A stretch of DNA of 64,000 nt, taken from the NCBI GenBank assembly GCA_963742955.1, contig CAVUOA010000012.1, forward strand, positions 278,214-342,213. Direction: 5' to 3'. The stretch comes from CAVUOA01 sp963742955 (lineage in GTDB: Bacteria > Bacteroidota > Ignavibacteria > Tepidaquicellales > OLB5). This document shows positions 1 through 9,137 of the stretch, piece by piece. The translations under genes and the position numbers were made by a program. The notes beneath the pieces were generated by a model. That model saw only the letters and a list, made by a program, of their open reading frames with translations, searched no databases and had not been told where the DNA came from. The number at the start of each line of letters is the position of its first letter. The first letter of the stretch is position 1.

Positions 1-1
1 A

Positions 2-196
2 GCATACCGCACAAATGTAAAGATAATAATTTACGATATTAACGGAAGGGAAGTAAAAACACTGGTTAATGAAATACAAAACCCGGGAATATATGATGCC
101 GATTGGGATGGAAGTAAATATTCAAGCGGTGTATATTTTTATAAAATTGAAACAGAAAAGTTTTCCGAATCAAGAAAAATGGTTTTATTAAAATAA
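2..196 (+). CDS. C-terminal end of a T9SS-secreted protein (partial)
   Basis: The frame is open from the window edge to a TAA at 194-196. It encodes about 64 residues that match the C-terminal half of a Por/T9SS type A sorting domain: VKIIIYDINGREVKTLVNE, then a PGIYDADWDG segment, then SSGVYFYKIE and the terminal KMVLLK. The sorting domain directs export through the type IX system and is normally cleaved at the cell surface. The functional part of the protein lies outside the window, so the cargo cannot be named. It precedes another T9SS cargo on the same strand. Confidence 0.85.
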   Translation, partial: AYRTNVKIIIYDINGREVKTLVNEIQNPGIYDADWDGSKYSSGVYFYKIETEKFSESRKMVLLK

Positions 197-245
197 TTGC
201 TCAATCTTAAATGCAGTTAGGTTATTAGATAATCCGGGAGGTTCA

Positions 246-1502
246 ATGAAGAAAACCATAATGATTATATTATTAATATTTTCGGTAAATATAGCATTTG
301 CTGAAAATTACTGGACACTGATTGCTCATCTAGGCTCTGCTCCTTCATGTTTTGCATTCAGCGCTAACGATGTGATGTATGCCGGAACACTGGGTTCAGG
401 TATATACCGTTCAACCGATTATGGCAGCTCTTGGACTCAGTTTAATAATGGTTTGACTGATTTAAATATTTACTCGGTTGCTGTTAGCAATTCGGGAAAT
501 ATTTTTGCAGGCTCCGAGTCTCACGGCATATACTTTTCATCAAACGGGGGAAGCAGCTGGAATCATTCTTCTTTGGCTGTGACTTCAAGAATAAAAACGA
601 TTACAATAAATTCTTCCGGACATATATTTGCAGGTACAAGCGGAAACGGAATTTACCGTTCAACAAATAACGGCACTGCATGGGTAAACGTAGTTTCCTC
701 TCTTGATGTATTTTCAATAGCTGTCGGAGTGAACGGCTATCTCTATGCAGGAACAGGCGCACCAGATAAATCTATTTTCCGTTCAACAGATAATGGGAAT
801 AACTGGACTCAGGTTTATAATGCAGAACATAATTTTAATTCGGTTAATGCTAATTCCAACGGTATAATATATGCTGCTACCGGGAACCTGATTACTGATA
901 ATCCGCTGGGTGACCTTGTTGCACGCTCAACAGATAATGGCAATTCGTGGCAGGTTACAAGTACATTCGGTACTTCGTCTTACGGGATTTTGACTAATTC
1001 ACTTGGTTATGTATTCCTCGGCAGGTACCGCAGTGTGTGGGTATCTACCGACAGAGGTGAAAACTGGGATATAAAATCAAGCGGATTGGAGCCTGACAGC
1101 GGAATATTAATATCGTACGGAATAAATTCACAGGGGTATGTTTATGCAGGTCAGGACGGAGGAAATATTTATAGAACGGTGAATTCTACAATAGGATTGA
1201 GAAAGCTATCTGAAAATGTTCCTGTATATTATATTTTGTATCAGAACTATCCCAATCCGTTTAATCCTTCAACGACCATTAAATTTGATGTTCCGCATGA
1301 CGATAGAGGCAAATTTTCAAAAGTTAAAATTATAATTTATGATGCTTTGGGCAAAGAGGCTGCAAAGCTGCTTAATGAGGATTTGAGCCCGGGAACTTAT
1401 GAATTAAACTGGAACGCATCAAATTATCCAAGCGGAGTGTATTTCTATAGGCTAATAGTTAACGATTTTATGGCGACTAATAAAATGATACTGTTAAAGT
1501 GA
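246..1502 (+). CDS. Secreted Asp-box beta-propeller protein with T9SS sorting domain
   Basis: 418 aa. Residues 1-19 form a Sec signal peptide (MKKTIMIILLIFSVNIAFA). Residues 40-325 contain at least six repeats of the type GxIYRSTDxGxxW, the Asp-box/sialidase-like blade motif, so the mature protein is probably a beta-propeller. From about residue 332 comes QNYPNPFNPSTTIKFDV, followed by YDALGKE, SGVYFYR and terminal KMILLK: a type A T9SS sorting domain. A GGGAGGT ribosome site sits just before the ATG. The sialidase-like motif is structural only; no catalytic residues could be assigned. Function is unknown; likely surface-bound or released. Confidence 0.85.
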   Translation: MKKTIMIILLIFSVNIAFAENYWTLIAHLGSAPSCFAFSANDVMYAGTLGSGIYRSTDYGSSWTQFNNGLTDLNIYSVAVSNSGNIFAGSESHGIYFSSNGGSSWNHSSLAVTSRIKTITINSSGHIFAGTSGNGIYRSTNNGTAWVNVVSSLDVFSIAVGVNGYLYAGTGAPDKSIFRSTDNGNNWTQVYNAEHNFNSVNANSNGIIYAATGNLITDNPLGDLVARSTDNGNSWQVTSTFGTSSYGILTNSLGYVFLGRYRSVWVSTDRGENWDIKSSGLEPDSGILISYGINSQGYVYAGQDGGNIYRTVNSTIGLRKLSENVPVYYILYQNYPNPFNPSTTIKFDVPHDDRGKFSKVKIIIYDALGKEAAKLLNEDLSPGTYELNWNASNYPSGVYFYRLIVNDFMATNKMILLK

Positions 1503-1532
1503 TGTTATAAAGGGCAGATATCATTAATAAGA

Positions 1533-1566
1533 GGATGTTCTTTTTATAAAATGAACATCCTTTTTT
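1533..1566 (+). terminator. Rho-independent terminator
   Basis: A perfect 8-bp stem GGATGTTC / GAACATCC with a 12-nt loop is followed by TTTTTT. It lies 30 nt after the stop of the preceding propeller gene. Confidence 0.85.
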
Positions 1567-1822
1567 ATTGGGTCAGCAGTGCAGAATTTACGGGTATTTA
1601 GGGTAAATCGTATATACATGAGAAATGCATAAATCGATGTTTTTGTCTTTTCGTTTTTTATCGGTTTTGGAGTGCAAACAGCATATATTGACTAAAATCG
1701 ATGTAATATTTGCACGGGTTCCGTTCGCAAACTCCAAAAAATGTCTTTGCGTCAGAACTGCCCATCATGTAATTTTACAGTGAAAACAAAACGCATTTCT
1801 AAAGTAACTCAGTAAGCGGGTT
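1567..1822. other. Non-coding spacer with a weak inverted repeat
   Basis: No coding frame is supported here. TTTTGGAGT at 1665-1673 is inverted as ACTCCAAAA at 1731-1739, and the octamer ATCGATGT occurs twice (near 1633 and 1698). Promoter elements for the next gene presumably lie here, but none could be picked out with confidence. Confidence 0.4.
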
Positions 1823-4075
1823 ATGAAAAACTACATGAAATCCTTTCTGACTTTTTTACTCGTATCATTTGTAACAACATCTGTATTATATTCTCAATCG
1901 GGCTGGCTTCCTTCAAATACGGGAACAAGTTTTAACTATCTCTCAATATATTTTACCGATAACTGGGTAGGGTGGGCTTGCGGTGAAAACGGGAAAATCA
2001 TAAAAACAATTAACGGCGGCGATTCATGGACCCTGCAAAACAGCAGTACCGTATCTAATCTATTTGCTGTTCATTTTAATTCATCTTTTGAAGGTCTGGC
2101 ATGCGGAGATAACGGCACAATCATCAAGACAGCAACCGGCGGTGCTTTTTGGAATTCCAGACAATCAGGCACTCATGCCAGGCTTAAATCCATATTTTTC
2201 ATTTCACAAACTACAGGCTGGATTGTTGGCGATAGCGGTGTGATACTGAAGACTACAAATGCCGGTGATAACTGGGTGAAACAGCAAAGCAGCCTGACAA
2301 CAGGACTGAATTCTGTATTTTTTACATCTGCGGGCACAGGCTGGGCAGTCGGCGCCACAGGGAAAATATTAAAAACCACAAATGGAGGAAGTAACTGGTC
2401 AATTAATGTTGACCTGGGTACCATAACAACTCTTCATTCGGTATGTTTCCCGAATTCTTCAACTGGGTATATAGCGGGAGAATACTCTAACTCTCAAGGA
2501 TATAAATTTATTTTCTTTTATAAAACAATTACAGCAGGTGATTGGTGGCTGTACCAGATTGGAGGAGTCAGCAGGACAATTCATTCTGTCTTTTTTTCAG
2601 ATCCCGATAAAGGCTGGGCTGCCGGAGATTCAGGAACAATTCTCGGCACAACAAACGGCGGAGTAAACTGGGTGGGACTTCCAAGTCATACTAACAATAA
2701 TTTATATTCAATGAACTTTACCTCTCCCCGCCAGGGCTGGATATGCGGTGAAGAAGGTACGGTACTTAAAACAATAACAGGTGGATTCTTTGATACTTTA
2801 TTTACAAACAGAAGAGATTTGGGAGTCATTCCGCTTGTGATTAATTCCAGCTCTGTTTTGAATGCCAAATACAGGGTAATGTTCCGTTCACCGGATACAT
2901 CATACAACATTCTCCGCTCGCTCAACGGCGGCAGCAACTTTGATACAATATTCAGCCATCTTAACTTTTCAGACACGGGGAGAATATTTGACGGGCTGCT
3001 TGTAAGGGTTCATAAAATAAAATTTACCTCATTGCAGCCCTCCGGAAATTACGCAGGTAATGTTGGAGTAGTTCACGACCCGGACTTACCCGTGGATTCA
3101 ATTCAAACAAAGTTTTGCGGATGGGATTATTTTCCTGCGCAAAACAGATACCTTGAAGGAAGCAGATATATTTTCGAGGTTAGCAGACCCTGGCAATCGG
3201 TGTCGATGAGTATTTCATATCCGACTCGAAATACTTATAGAGGTTTCCGTTCACTTCTTAACCCGGAGGATTTAAGAAAAGTAAAAATAGTTTTTACCGG
3301 ATATGGAAACGGGCAAATGGCTTATAGGTATCTTCCGATAAGTCCTACATCCATTCATTATCAGGATATGAAACAGGTTCCCTTTAAATTATACGAGATT
3401 GATGAAACAGACGGTACTCCTATGCCGCGTCAGCTAAACTGCGCATTTGTTGAGTATCCGGATAGCGTTGGCGGTCATCAAGACGGAAAATGGGAGCCAA
3501 CGGCAGATAGTCTTGGGGGAAAAGAATTGTTATATATCTTTAATTCAACTTATAATTCGAACCCTGACTCATTTTATACATCAAAAAATCTACTGATTCA
3601 GCAGCCCCAATTTGATATTTTGTATATATGGTCACCAAAATTAATTTCACAGGGTTTGACTTATCATGTTAATGATGAATTTTATATTTATCCTTATACG
3701 GTTACCCGTCCGGAGATTGCGCCGGGGTATCCGCTGTACTATGAATTTCAGACTTATTCTTTAATCGGTGTTCAGCAGATTTCAACCGAAGTGCCCGAAA
3801 AATTCAGCTTGTCTCAGAATTATCCGAATCCATTTAATCCCAATACAAAAATAAAATTTGAGATACCCAAAACGGGATTTTCAGGGAGTACGGATATCCA
3901 AATAAAAGTATATGATATTCTCGGCAGAGAAGTCGTTACACTTGTAAATGAGAAGCTCCGCCCGGGGGTTTACGAGACAGAATTCAACGGCGATAACTTC
4001 AGCAGCGGGGTTTATTTTTATCTGCTCCGCGCGGGAGATTATTTTGAATCAAAGAAAATGATTCTTTTAAAATAA
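1823..4075 (+). CDS. Secreted YCF48-like beta-propeller protein with T9SS sorting domain
   Basis: 750 aa. The N-terminus (residues 1-25, ending YSQS) is a signal peptide. Residues 45-320 carry about six repeats of the form GWxxGxxGxIxKTxNGGxxW, the pattern of YCF48/BNR-type propellers. The middle (about 330-640) is an unassigned region with many Tyr, Pro and Asp residues. The end (from about residue 663) is a T9SS sorting domain with NYPNPFNPNTKIKFEI, YDILGREVVTL and KKMILLK. The family name reflects fold only; in photosynthetic organisms YCF48 assists photosystem assembly, which is not implied here. It lies 14 bp upstream of the next T9SS gene and is probably co-transcribed with it. Confidence 0.85.
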   Translation: MKNYMKSFLTFLLVSFVTTSVLYSQSGWLPSNTGTSFNYLSIYFTDNWVGWACGENGKIIKTINGGDSWTLQNSSTVSNLFAVHFNSSFEGLACGDNGTIIKTATGGAFWNSRQSGTHARLKSIFFISQTTGWIVGDSGVILKTTNAGDNWVKQQSSLTTGLNSVFFTSAGTGWAVGATGKILKTTNGGSNWSINVDLGTITTLHSVCFPNSSTGYIAGEYSNSQGYKFIFFYKTITAGDWWLYQIGGVSRTIHSVFFSDPDKGWAAGDSGTILGTTNGGVNWVGLPSHTNNNLYSMNFTSPRQGWICGEEGTVLKTITGGFFDTLFTNRRDLGVIPLVINSSSVLNAKYRVMFRSPDTSYNILRSLNGGSNFDTIFSHLNFSDTGRIFDGLLVRVHKIKFTSLQPSGNYAGNVGVVHDPDLPVDSIQTKFCGWDYFPAQNRYLEGSRYIFEVSRPWQSVSMSISYPTRNTYRGFRSLLNPEDLRKVKIVFTGYGNGQMAYRYLPISPTSIHYQDMKQVPFKLYEIDETDGTPMPRQLNCAFVEYPDSVGGHQDGKWEPTADSLGGKELLYIFNSTYNSNPDSFYTSKNLLIQQPQFDILYIWSPKLISQGLTYHVNDEFYIYPYTVTRPEIAPGYPLYYEFQTYSLIGVQQISTEVPEKFSLSQNYPNPFNPNTKIKFEIPKTGFSGSTDIQIKVYDILGREVVTLVNEKLRPGVYETEFNGDNFSSGVYFYLLRAGDYFESKKMILLK

Positions 4076-4089
4076 AAGTAAGCGTTATC

Positions 4090-5799
4090 ATGACAGTTTT
4101 TAAAAATAAAATAAACAGAATATTTTTACTAATACTGATTGCTCTTGGTTTAATGCTTATAAGCGGTTTGGCTGTAAATAATGAGCCGGATGTAATAATA
4201 GTTCAGGTGCCGCTTGAAGGGAATAATATTCATACCTGGATATATAACACAGGTATTTTTAATCAGGATTTAAGAGTATCAAATTCACCCGGTTTCCAGT
4301 GGCCTGCGGGCTCACATAAATTCGCAGTGTTTACTACAGGGCTGTCGATTGGCGCCTATGTAAACGGCCAGATAAGAGAAGCAATGGCATCTTATAAAGG
4401 AGAATTAGCTCCGGGATATATAATAGATTCAGGAGGAGTTCCGAATGTAAGAGTTGATTCAAGATTTAAATTCTATTCTGTTAAAAGAACCGATAACTGG
4501 ATAAACAATCCTGACTGGCTTAACTGGGGATTGATGATTCCCTACGGAGCACCATACAACGACGTTAACCATAGCGGATATTACGAACCTATGATAGATT
4601 CACCGGGGGTTAAAGGAGCTGAACACACATTGTTTATCTGTTTAACCGATGGTTTTCCAAATGAACATAAGATAGGTGAAGGTTTTGGGGGAGGGACAGC
4701 TCCATTGTATGCTGAAATTCATTTAACAGCATGGACTTATAATACCCCTGGTCTAAAAGATGTACAGTTTTTGAAGTGGCAAATAATAAATAAGAACCCA
4801 CAGCCATGGAATAATACATTCTTCGCTATAGTATGCGACCCTGACCTTGGATGTTCTGATGACGATTATATTGGATGTGACACATTGAGGAATCTCGGAT
4901 ATTGTTATAACGGTGATAATGATGATGACTGCGGCTCTTACAGTTACGGTATCAATCCGCCCGCTGTAGGATTTGATTTATTAATAGGTGCGGTAAATAA
5001 GTATGTAACTCCTCATAAGATATATAATATGACATCATTTAATTACTTTATGGGGACCAGCATCCCGGGACCTGTTTGTGAAAAAGACCCCAATGGTGAA
5101 TATATACCGGCTTACCAATTCTTAAGAGGGGTTAAAAAAGACGGAACACCCTGGGTAATACCAAATACAAATCCTCCGCAAATTACCAAATATTGCTATT
5201 CAGGAGACCCCGAAACAAATACCGGGTGGACAGAAGCAAAGGGCTGTGTTCAAAATTGCGGAAGCTTGTATGGTAATACTGTTTATGTAAATCCCGTCGG
5301 AGACAGAAGGCTGATTGTAAGTTCAGGCTCTGATAATTTAACTCTTATGCCCGGTGATACCCAAAATATAATGATTGCGCAGTTGATTGCAAGAGGCTCA
5401 AGCAACTTAAATTCCGTAACCAAATTAAAACAGCTTGATGATTCAATACAGGCATTTGTAAATAACAATTTCCCGATAGGGGTAAATCAAATATCTTCTC
5501 AAGTTCCCGAAGATTTTATTCTTTATCAAAACTATCCTAACCCGTTTAACCCTGTTACGAGAATTAAGTTTAGCCTCCCCTTCCCCTCCAAAGGAGGGGC
5601 GATGGAGTATGTTTCACTCAGAATTTATGACATTCTTGGCAAAGAAGTGGCTGTTATTTTTTCCTCCCCTTTGGGGAGGATAGGAGGGGCTTCATATGAA
5701 GTCACCTGGGATGCATCAAACTATCCCAGCGGAGTTTATTTTTATAAGCTTACTGCGTGTGATTATTCTTTAACAAAGAAAATGGTGTTAATAAAATGA
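4090..5799 (+). CDS. T9SS-secreted protein of unknown function, sorting domain carrying two repeat insertions
   Basis: 569 aa. It starts with a hydrophobic signal segment (about residues 9-28). The body matches no enzyme family I recognise. It contains an Asp/Cys-rich stretch near residues 250-285 (GCSDDDYIGCD, NGDNDDDCGSY), which could bind calcium, and a segment LMPGDTQNIMIAQLIARGS. Such proteins recur as T9SS cargos in Ignavibacteria as far as I know. The sorting domain starts about residue 479. Two of its loops are extended by translated G/C-run hairpin repeats (SKGGAM and SPLGRIGG). The stop overlaps the next start as ATGA. Confidence 0.8.
   Translation: MTVFKNKINRIFLLILIALGLMLISGLAVNNEPDVIIVQVPLEGNNIHTWIYNTGIFNQDLRVSNSPGFQWPAGSHKFAVFTTGLSIGAYVNGQIREAMASYKGELAPGYIIDSGGVPNVRVDSRFKFYSVKRTDNWINNPDWLNWGLMIPYGAPYNDVNHSGYYEPMIDSPGVKGAEHTLFICLTDGFPNEHKIGEGFGGGTAPLYAEIHLTAWTYNTPGLKDVQFLKWQIINKNPQPWNNTFFAIVCDPDLGCSDDDYIGCDTLRNLGYCYNGDNDDDCGSYSYGINPPAVGFDLLIGAVNKYVTPHKIYNMTSFNYFMGTSIPGPVCEKDPNGEYIPAYQFLRGVKKDGTPWVIPNTNPPQITKYCYSGDPETNTGWTEAKGCVQNCGSLYGNTVYVNPVGDRRLIVSSGSDNLTLMPGDTQNIMIAQLIARGSSNLNSVTKLKQLDDSIQAFVNNNFPIGVNQISSQVPEDFILYQNYPNPFNPVTRIKFSLPFPSKGGAMEYVSLRIYDILGKEVAVIFSSPLGRIGGASYEVTWDASNYPSGVYFYKLTACDYSLTKKMVLIK
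5574..5689 (+). repeat. Two G/C-run hairpin repeats inside a T9SS sorting-domain coding region
   Basis: CCCCTCCAAAGGAGGGG at 5584-5600 and CCTCCCCTTTGGGGAGG at 5663-5679 are near-perfect palindromes. The second is followed by a further G-run (AGGAGGGG). Both are read in frame and lengthen variable loops of the sorting domain. Confidence 0.75.
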
Positions 5800-7091
5800 G
5801 GAGATATCATTTCGTAATACTTTACATTTTAGTTTGTGTACGGGTGATTTCGCAACCGGATGGGTTCAGCTTAACAGCGGAACAAGCAATTATCTTAATG
5901 ATATTATGTTTATCGGACAGGATACAGGCTATGTAGCAGCGGATTACGGGCAATTGCTTGTTACTTTTGACGGCGGGAATAATTGGATTGTAAAAACTCC
6001 GGTACTGCAGCCCGGGGTGTATCTGACTTCACTGTATTTCTTTAACTCAAGAGCACAGGTTATATAGCTTCTATTGGTAAGATTATACAGAAGCTCTAAT
6101 TCAGGATTTACAATTGATACAATAGAATTGCCAATGGGACGGATATAGTTCAATATGTTTCCCTTCAGCTGAGGTAGGTTATGCAGTCAGCAAATATGCA
6201 GGCATATATAAATCTATTGATTCCGGAAAAACGTGGATGCAGCTAAGACCTCCGTTTCAGGGAGGGCAAGCCTATTGTATTTACTTTATAAATAATACTT
6301 ACGGGATTTATTGGCGGCAGTGAATATAGAGCTTGATTTTGCCAAATCAACAAACGGCGGTGTAAACTGGATATCCTATAAAAAATTATTACGCAGTGGT
6401 GTTTATGATTTAACTTTTACCGGGAGATATAGGATTTGCTGTTGGTTCATACTCAGACACCTGTTATTTTCAAAACATCTGATTTTGGAAAATACCTGGA
6501 ATCAAACGGCTGTAAACGGAAACAGGCAGCTTGCTCAGAATTTCTCTTACGGATTCAAATAATATATTTGCAATAGAATTAAAAATAACGGTAAACTTAT
6601 CAAATACAACAGACGGAGGGATTAAGCTGGATTATTTATAATACTGGAATAACCGGCTCATCTGAATTTATTTTAATTATATTAATGCAAACACAGAGAA
6701 ATGGTAATTTATAATTAACAGCTCCGGCGGGATTTACAAAGACAACAAACGGCGGGAGAACCGATTGGTGTTCAAAATGATCTCCGTCGAAATTCCCAAT
6801 GGAATTTGAGATTATATCAAAATTATCCTAACCCGTTTAACCCGGAAACAAAGATAAAGTTTAGCCTTCCCCTTCTCCTCCAAAGGAGGGGCGATGGAGT
6901 ATGTTTCACTCAGAATTTATGACATTCTTGGCAAAGAAGTGGCTGTTATTTTTTCCTCCCCTTTGGGGAGGATAGGAGGGGCTTCATATGAAGTTAATTG
7001 GGATGCATCAAACTATCCCAGCGGAGTTTATTTTTATAAGCTTACTGCGGGTGATTATTCTTTAACAAAGAAAATGGTGTTAATAAAATGA
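5796..7091 (+). pseudogene. Decayed YCF48-like T9SS cargo gene
   Basis: The ATG at 5796 overlaps the previous stop and opens a signal peptide (RRYHFVILYILVCVRVISQ). The frame breaks near 5862. The propeller reading then jumps between frames several times (pieces near 5834-6067, 6150-6300, 6311-6420, 6590-6780) before a complete sorting-domain end in the frame of 6894-7091. Recognisable blade fragments include GQDTGYVAADYG and TFDGGNNW. I count at least six frame changes in about 1 kb, far more than in neighbouring genes, so genuine decay is plausible. Poor sequence quality in this stretch is the alternative. The last 200 bp are almost identical to the end of the preceding gene. Confidence 0.75.
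6865..6981 (+). repeat. Second copy of the hairpin-bearing sorting-domain segment
   Basis: CTCCTCCAAAGGAGGGG (6875-6891) and CCTCCCCTTTGGGGAGG (6955-6971) repeat the two hairpins seen at 5584-5600 and 5663-5679, at the same spacing and embedded in nearly the same coding sequence. Confidence 0.75.
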
Positions 7092-8407
7092 AAATCCTAT
7101 TTTTTATAATATTATTTGTTATTCTACGAACAAATACAGTTGCTCAATCTGGGTGGGTTATTCAACAGGGGGTTCAAGATAACCCCCTGCTAGAACAAGT
7201 ATATTTTGCAGACCAACACACTGGCTGGGCAGTGGGAGAAGTTTTTATAGGCAGTGGATATGGAATAATTATAAGAACTACAAATTCAGGACTTAATTGG
7301 TCAATATGTTATGCAGATACTTCACACTCATATTTTAGCTGCATATATTTTATAAACCAATTGACTGGTTGGGCAGGGGGCGTGGGTGGTTCGATTCTTA
7401 AAACCACTAATGGCGGTGATAACTGGTTTGTTACGTGGAGTGGGAGGCAATTCTGGCCTGGGAGTATCTATTTTATAAATTCAAACACCGGTTGGGCCTC
7501 AGGGGACACTTTAAATAAATCTGGATTGATTATTAAAACCACTAATGGGGGAGATAGTTGGGAATATCAAAATAGCGGTACAACATATTGGCTAAGCACG
7601 GTTGATTTTATAGATGAAAATACTGGTTGGATTTGCGGTGGGTATGGAGTGTATGGAGGTATTATTTTAAAAACTACCAATGGCGGAATTAATTGGATAA
7701 TTCAATATCAAGATACATTATTTAATAATTTACATGATATTAATTTTGTAAATCAATACACGGGATGGGCATTTGGTGAAAATTCATATAGCTATGGGAA
7801 AATTGTGAAAACAACTAATAGCGGATTGAATTGGTCTCTTGTATTTCAGAGTCCATATATAACATATTCGTTATTTTTCATAAATGAAAACACAGGCTGG
7901 ATAGGTGGTTATAATAATATTTCACATAATGGGAACATACTAAATACTACAAATGGAGGGGTGAACTGGTTTGAACAGTTTGCAGGAAGCGGACCAAATC
8001 ACGAATTTTTTTCAATCTATTTTGTAAACCCAAACTTAGGGTGGGCTGTAGGTAATAATGGCATAATAATAAGTACTACCAACGGCGGTAATCCTATTGG
8101 GATAGAACCAATTTCATTAGGAACTCCCAATCGTTTTTATCTTTTTCAAAACTATCCCAACCCGTTTAACCCTGTTACAAAGATTAAGTTTTCAATTCCC
8201 CCTTCGAAGGGGGCATGGGGGATGATTACAAGTCTTGTTATTTACGATGTTCTTGGCAAAGAAATTGAAGTATTGGTTAGCAAAGAAATGAAATCCGGAA
8301 CATACGAAGTCACCTGGGATGCATCTAACTATCCCAGCGGAGTATATTTTTATAAGCTGTCTTCATCAGATTTCTCATTAACCCGAAAAATGGTTTTAAT
8401 AAAATAA
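7088..8407 (+). CDS. Secreted YCF48-like beta-propeller protein with T9SS sorting domain
   Basis: 439 aa, intact. Residues 1-19 form a signal peptide (MKILFFIILFVILRTNTVA). Residues 35-335 contain six or seven blades with the pattern FxNxxTGWAxGxxG...KTTNGGxNW. From about residue 353 a T9SS sorting domain follows (QNYPNPFNPVTKIKFSI, YDVLGKE, SGVYFYKL, KMVLIK). The ATG overlaps the preceding TGA (ATGA), so it is translationally coupled to the decayed copy upstream. It looks like the functional version of that pseudogene. Extracellular; molecular role unknown. Confidence 0.85.
   Translation: MKILFFIILFVILRTNTVAQSGWVIQQGVQDNPLLEQVYFADQHTGWAVGEVFIGSGYGIIIRTTNSGLNWSICYADTSHSYFSCIYFINQLTGWAGGVGGSILKTTNGGDNWFVTWSGRQFWPGSIYFINSNTGWASGDTLNKSGLIIKTTNGGDSWEYQNSGTTYWLSTVDFIDENTGWICGGYGVYGGIILKTTNGGINWIIQYQDTLFNNLHDINFVNQYTGWAFGENSYSYGKIVKTTNSGLNWSLVFQSPYITYSLFFINENTGWIGGYNNISHNGNILNTTNGGVNWFEQFAGSGPNHEFFSIYFVNPNLGWAVGNNGIIISTTNGGNPIGIEPISLGTPNRFYLFQNYPNPFNPVTKIKFSIPPSKGAWGMITSLVIYDVLGKEIEVLVSKEMKSGTYEVTWDASNYPSGVYFYKLSSSDFSLTRKMVLIK
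8195..8224 (+). repeat. G/C-run hairpin repeat inside a sorting domain
   Basis: CCCCCTTCGAAGGGGG (8198-8213), followed by CATGGGGG, is read in frame as PPSKGAWG between KIKFSI and the YDVLGKE strand. This is the same protein location as the insert at 5584-5600. Confidence 0.75.
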
Positions 8408-8432
8408 AATCAGGATTCGTGTTTAAGCAAGA

Positions 8433-8458
8433 GGATGCCTTAGGGGGCATCCTTTTTT
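8433..8458 (+). terminator. Rho-independent terminator
   Basis: GGATGCC / GGCATCC stem with a 6-nt loop, followed by TTTTTT, 25 nt after the stop of the propeller gene. Confidence 0.85.
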
Positions 8459-8509
8459 ATTTATTAATTATATATTTACACATAATTTAATTATGGATAT
8501 ATTTGCATA

Positions 8510-9137
8510 TTGGTTATAACAAAAATCGAAAAGCAGAGGAAGAACAGCAAACGCTGGAATCTTTATGTTGATGATGAATTTGCCTGCGGTATCAGCGAAG
8601 ATACATTCTTAAACTTCGGCTTAAGAACAAATGATGAAATTACGCAGGCATCCATTGACGAAATAAAACGCTTCGACGAATATCAATACGCAAAAAAAGC
8701 AGCTCTTGATTCTTTATCTTACCGTGTGAGGAGCAGAAAAGAAATTACAGGATAAGCTTAAAGAGAAAAAAATATCGCTGAGTAATATAGAAAAAACTCT
8801 CACCCATCTTGAGAAACTTGGTTTGCTGAACGATGAAGAGTTTGCGCGCCTGCTGGTTCAAAGCAAAACAGGAAAAAACCCCGCAGGCAAAAATGTTATA
8901 AAGCAGAAACTGTATCAGAAAGGCATCTCAAAAGAAATATCGGAAAAAGTCCTTGACGAAATATTTACTGAAGCAAAAGAAAAAATACTGCTATTGGATG
9001 TATTTAATAAATATAGGACAAAACTAAAGGGACTTGATGAAAATAAACGAAGAAAGAAAATGTTTGATTATCTTGCAAGAAAAGGGTTTGATTTTGATTT
9101 AATAAATGAATTATTAAACGAAAAATTCAGCAGATGA
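8510..9137 (+). CDS. recX: Regulatory protein RecX (single-base frameshift)
   Basis: RecX binds RecA filaments and modulates recombination. The first part (8510-8755) reads VITKIEKQRKNSKRWNLYVDDEFACGIS and ends SYRVRSRKEITG-stop. The second frame continues with DKLKEKKIS, then LGLLNDEEFARLLVQ and a long helical C-terminus, as expected of RecX triple-helix repeats. Removing one A near 8744-8747 restores RSRKELQDKLKEKK, the conserved family sequence. The start is a TTG. The merged length of about 208 aa suits the family. The stop overlaps the next ATG (ATGA). The break is most likely a sequence error. Confidence 0.8.

Noticed and set aside
1664..1740. Inverted repeat TTTTGGAGT...ACTCCAAAA as an attachment or integron site
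   Set aside because: Only nine paired bases over a long loop, no integrase nearby, and no second copy.
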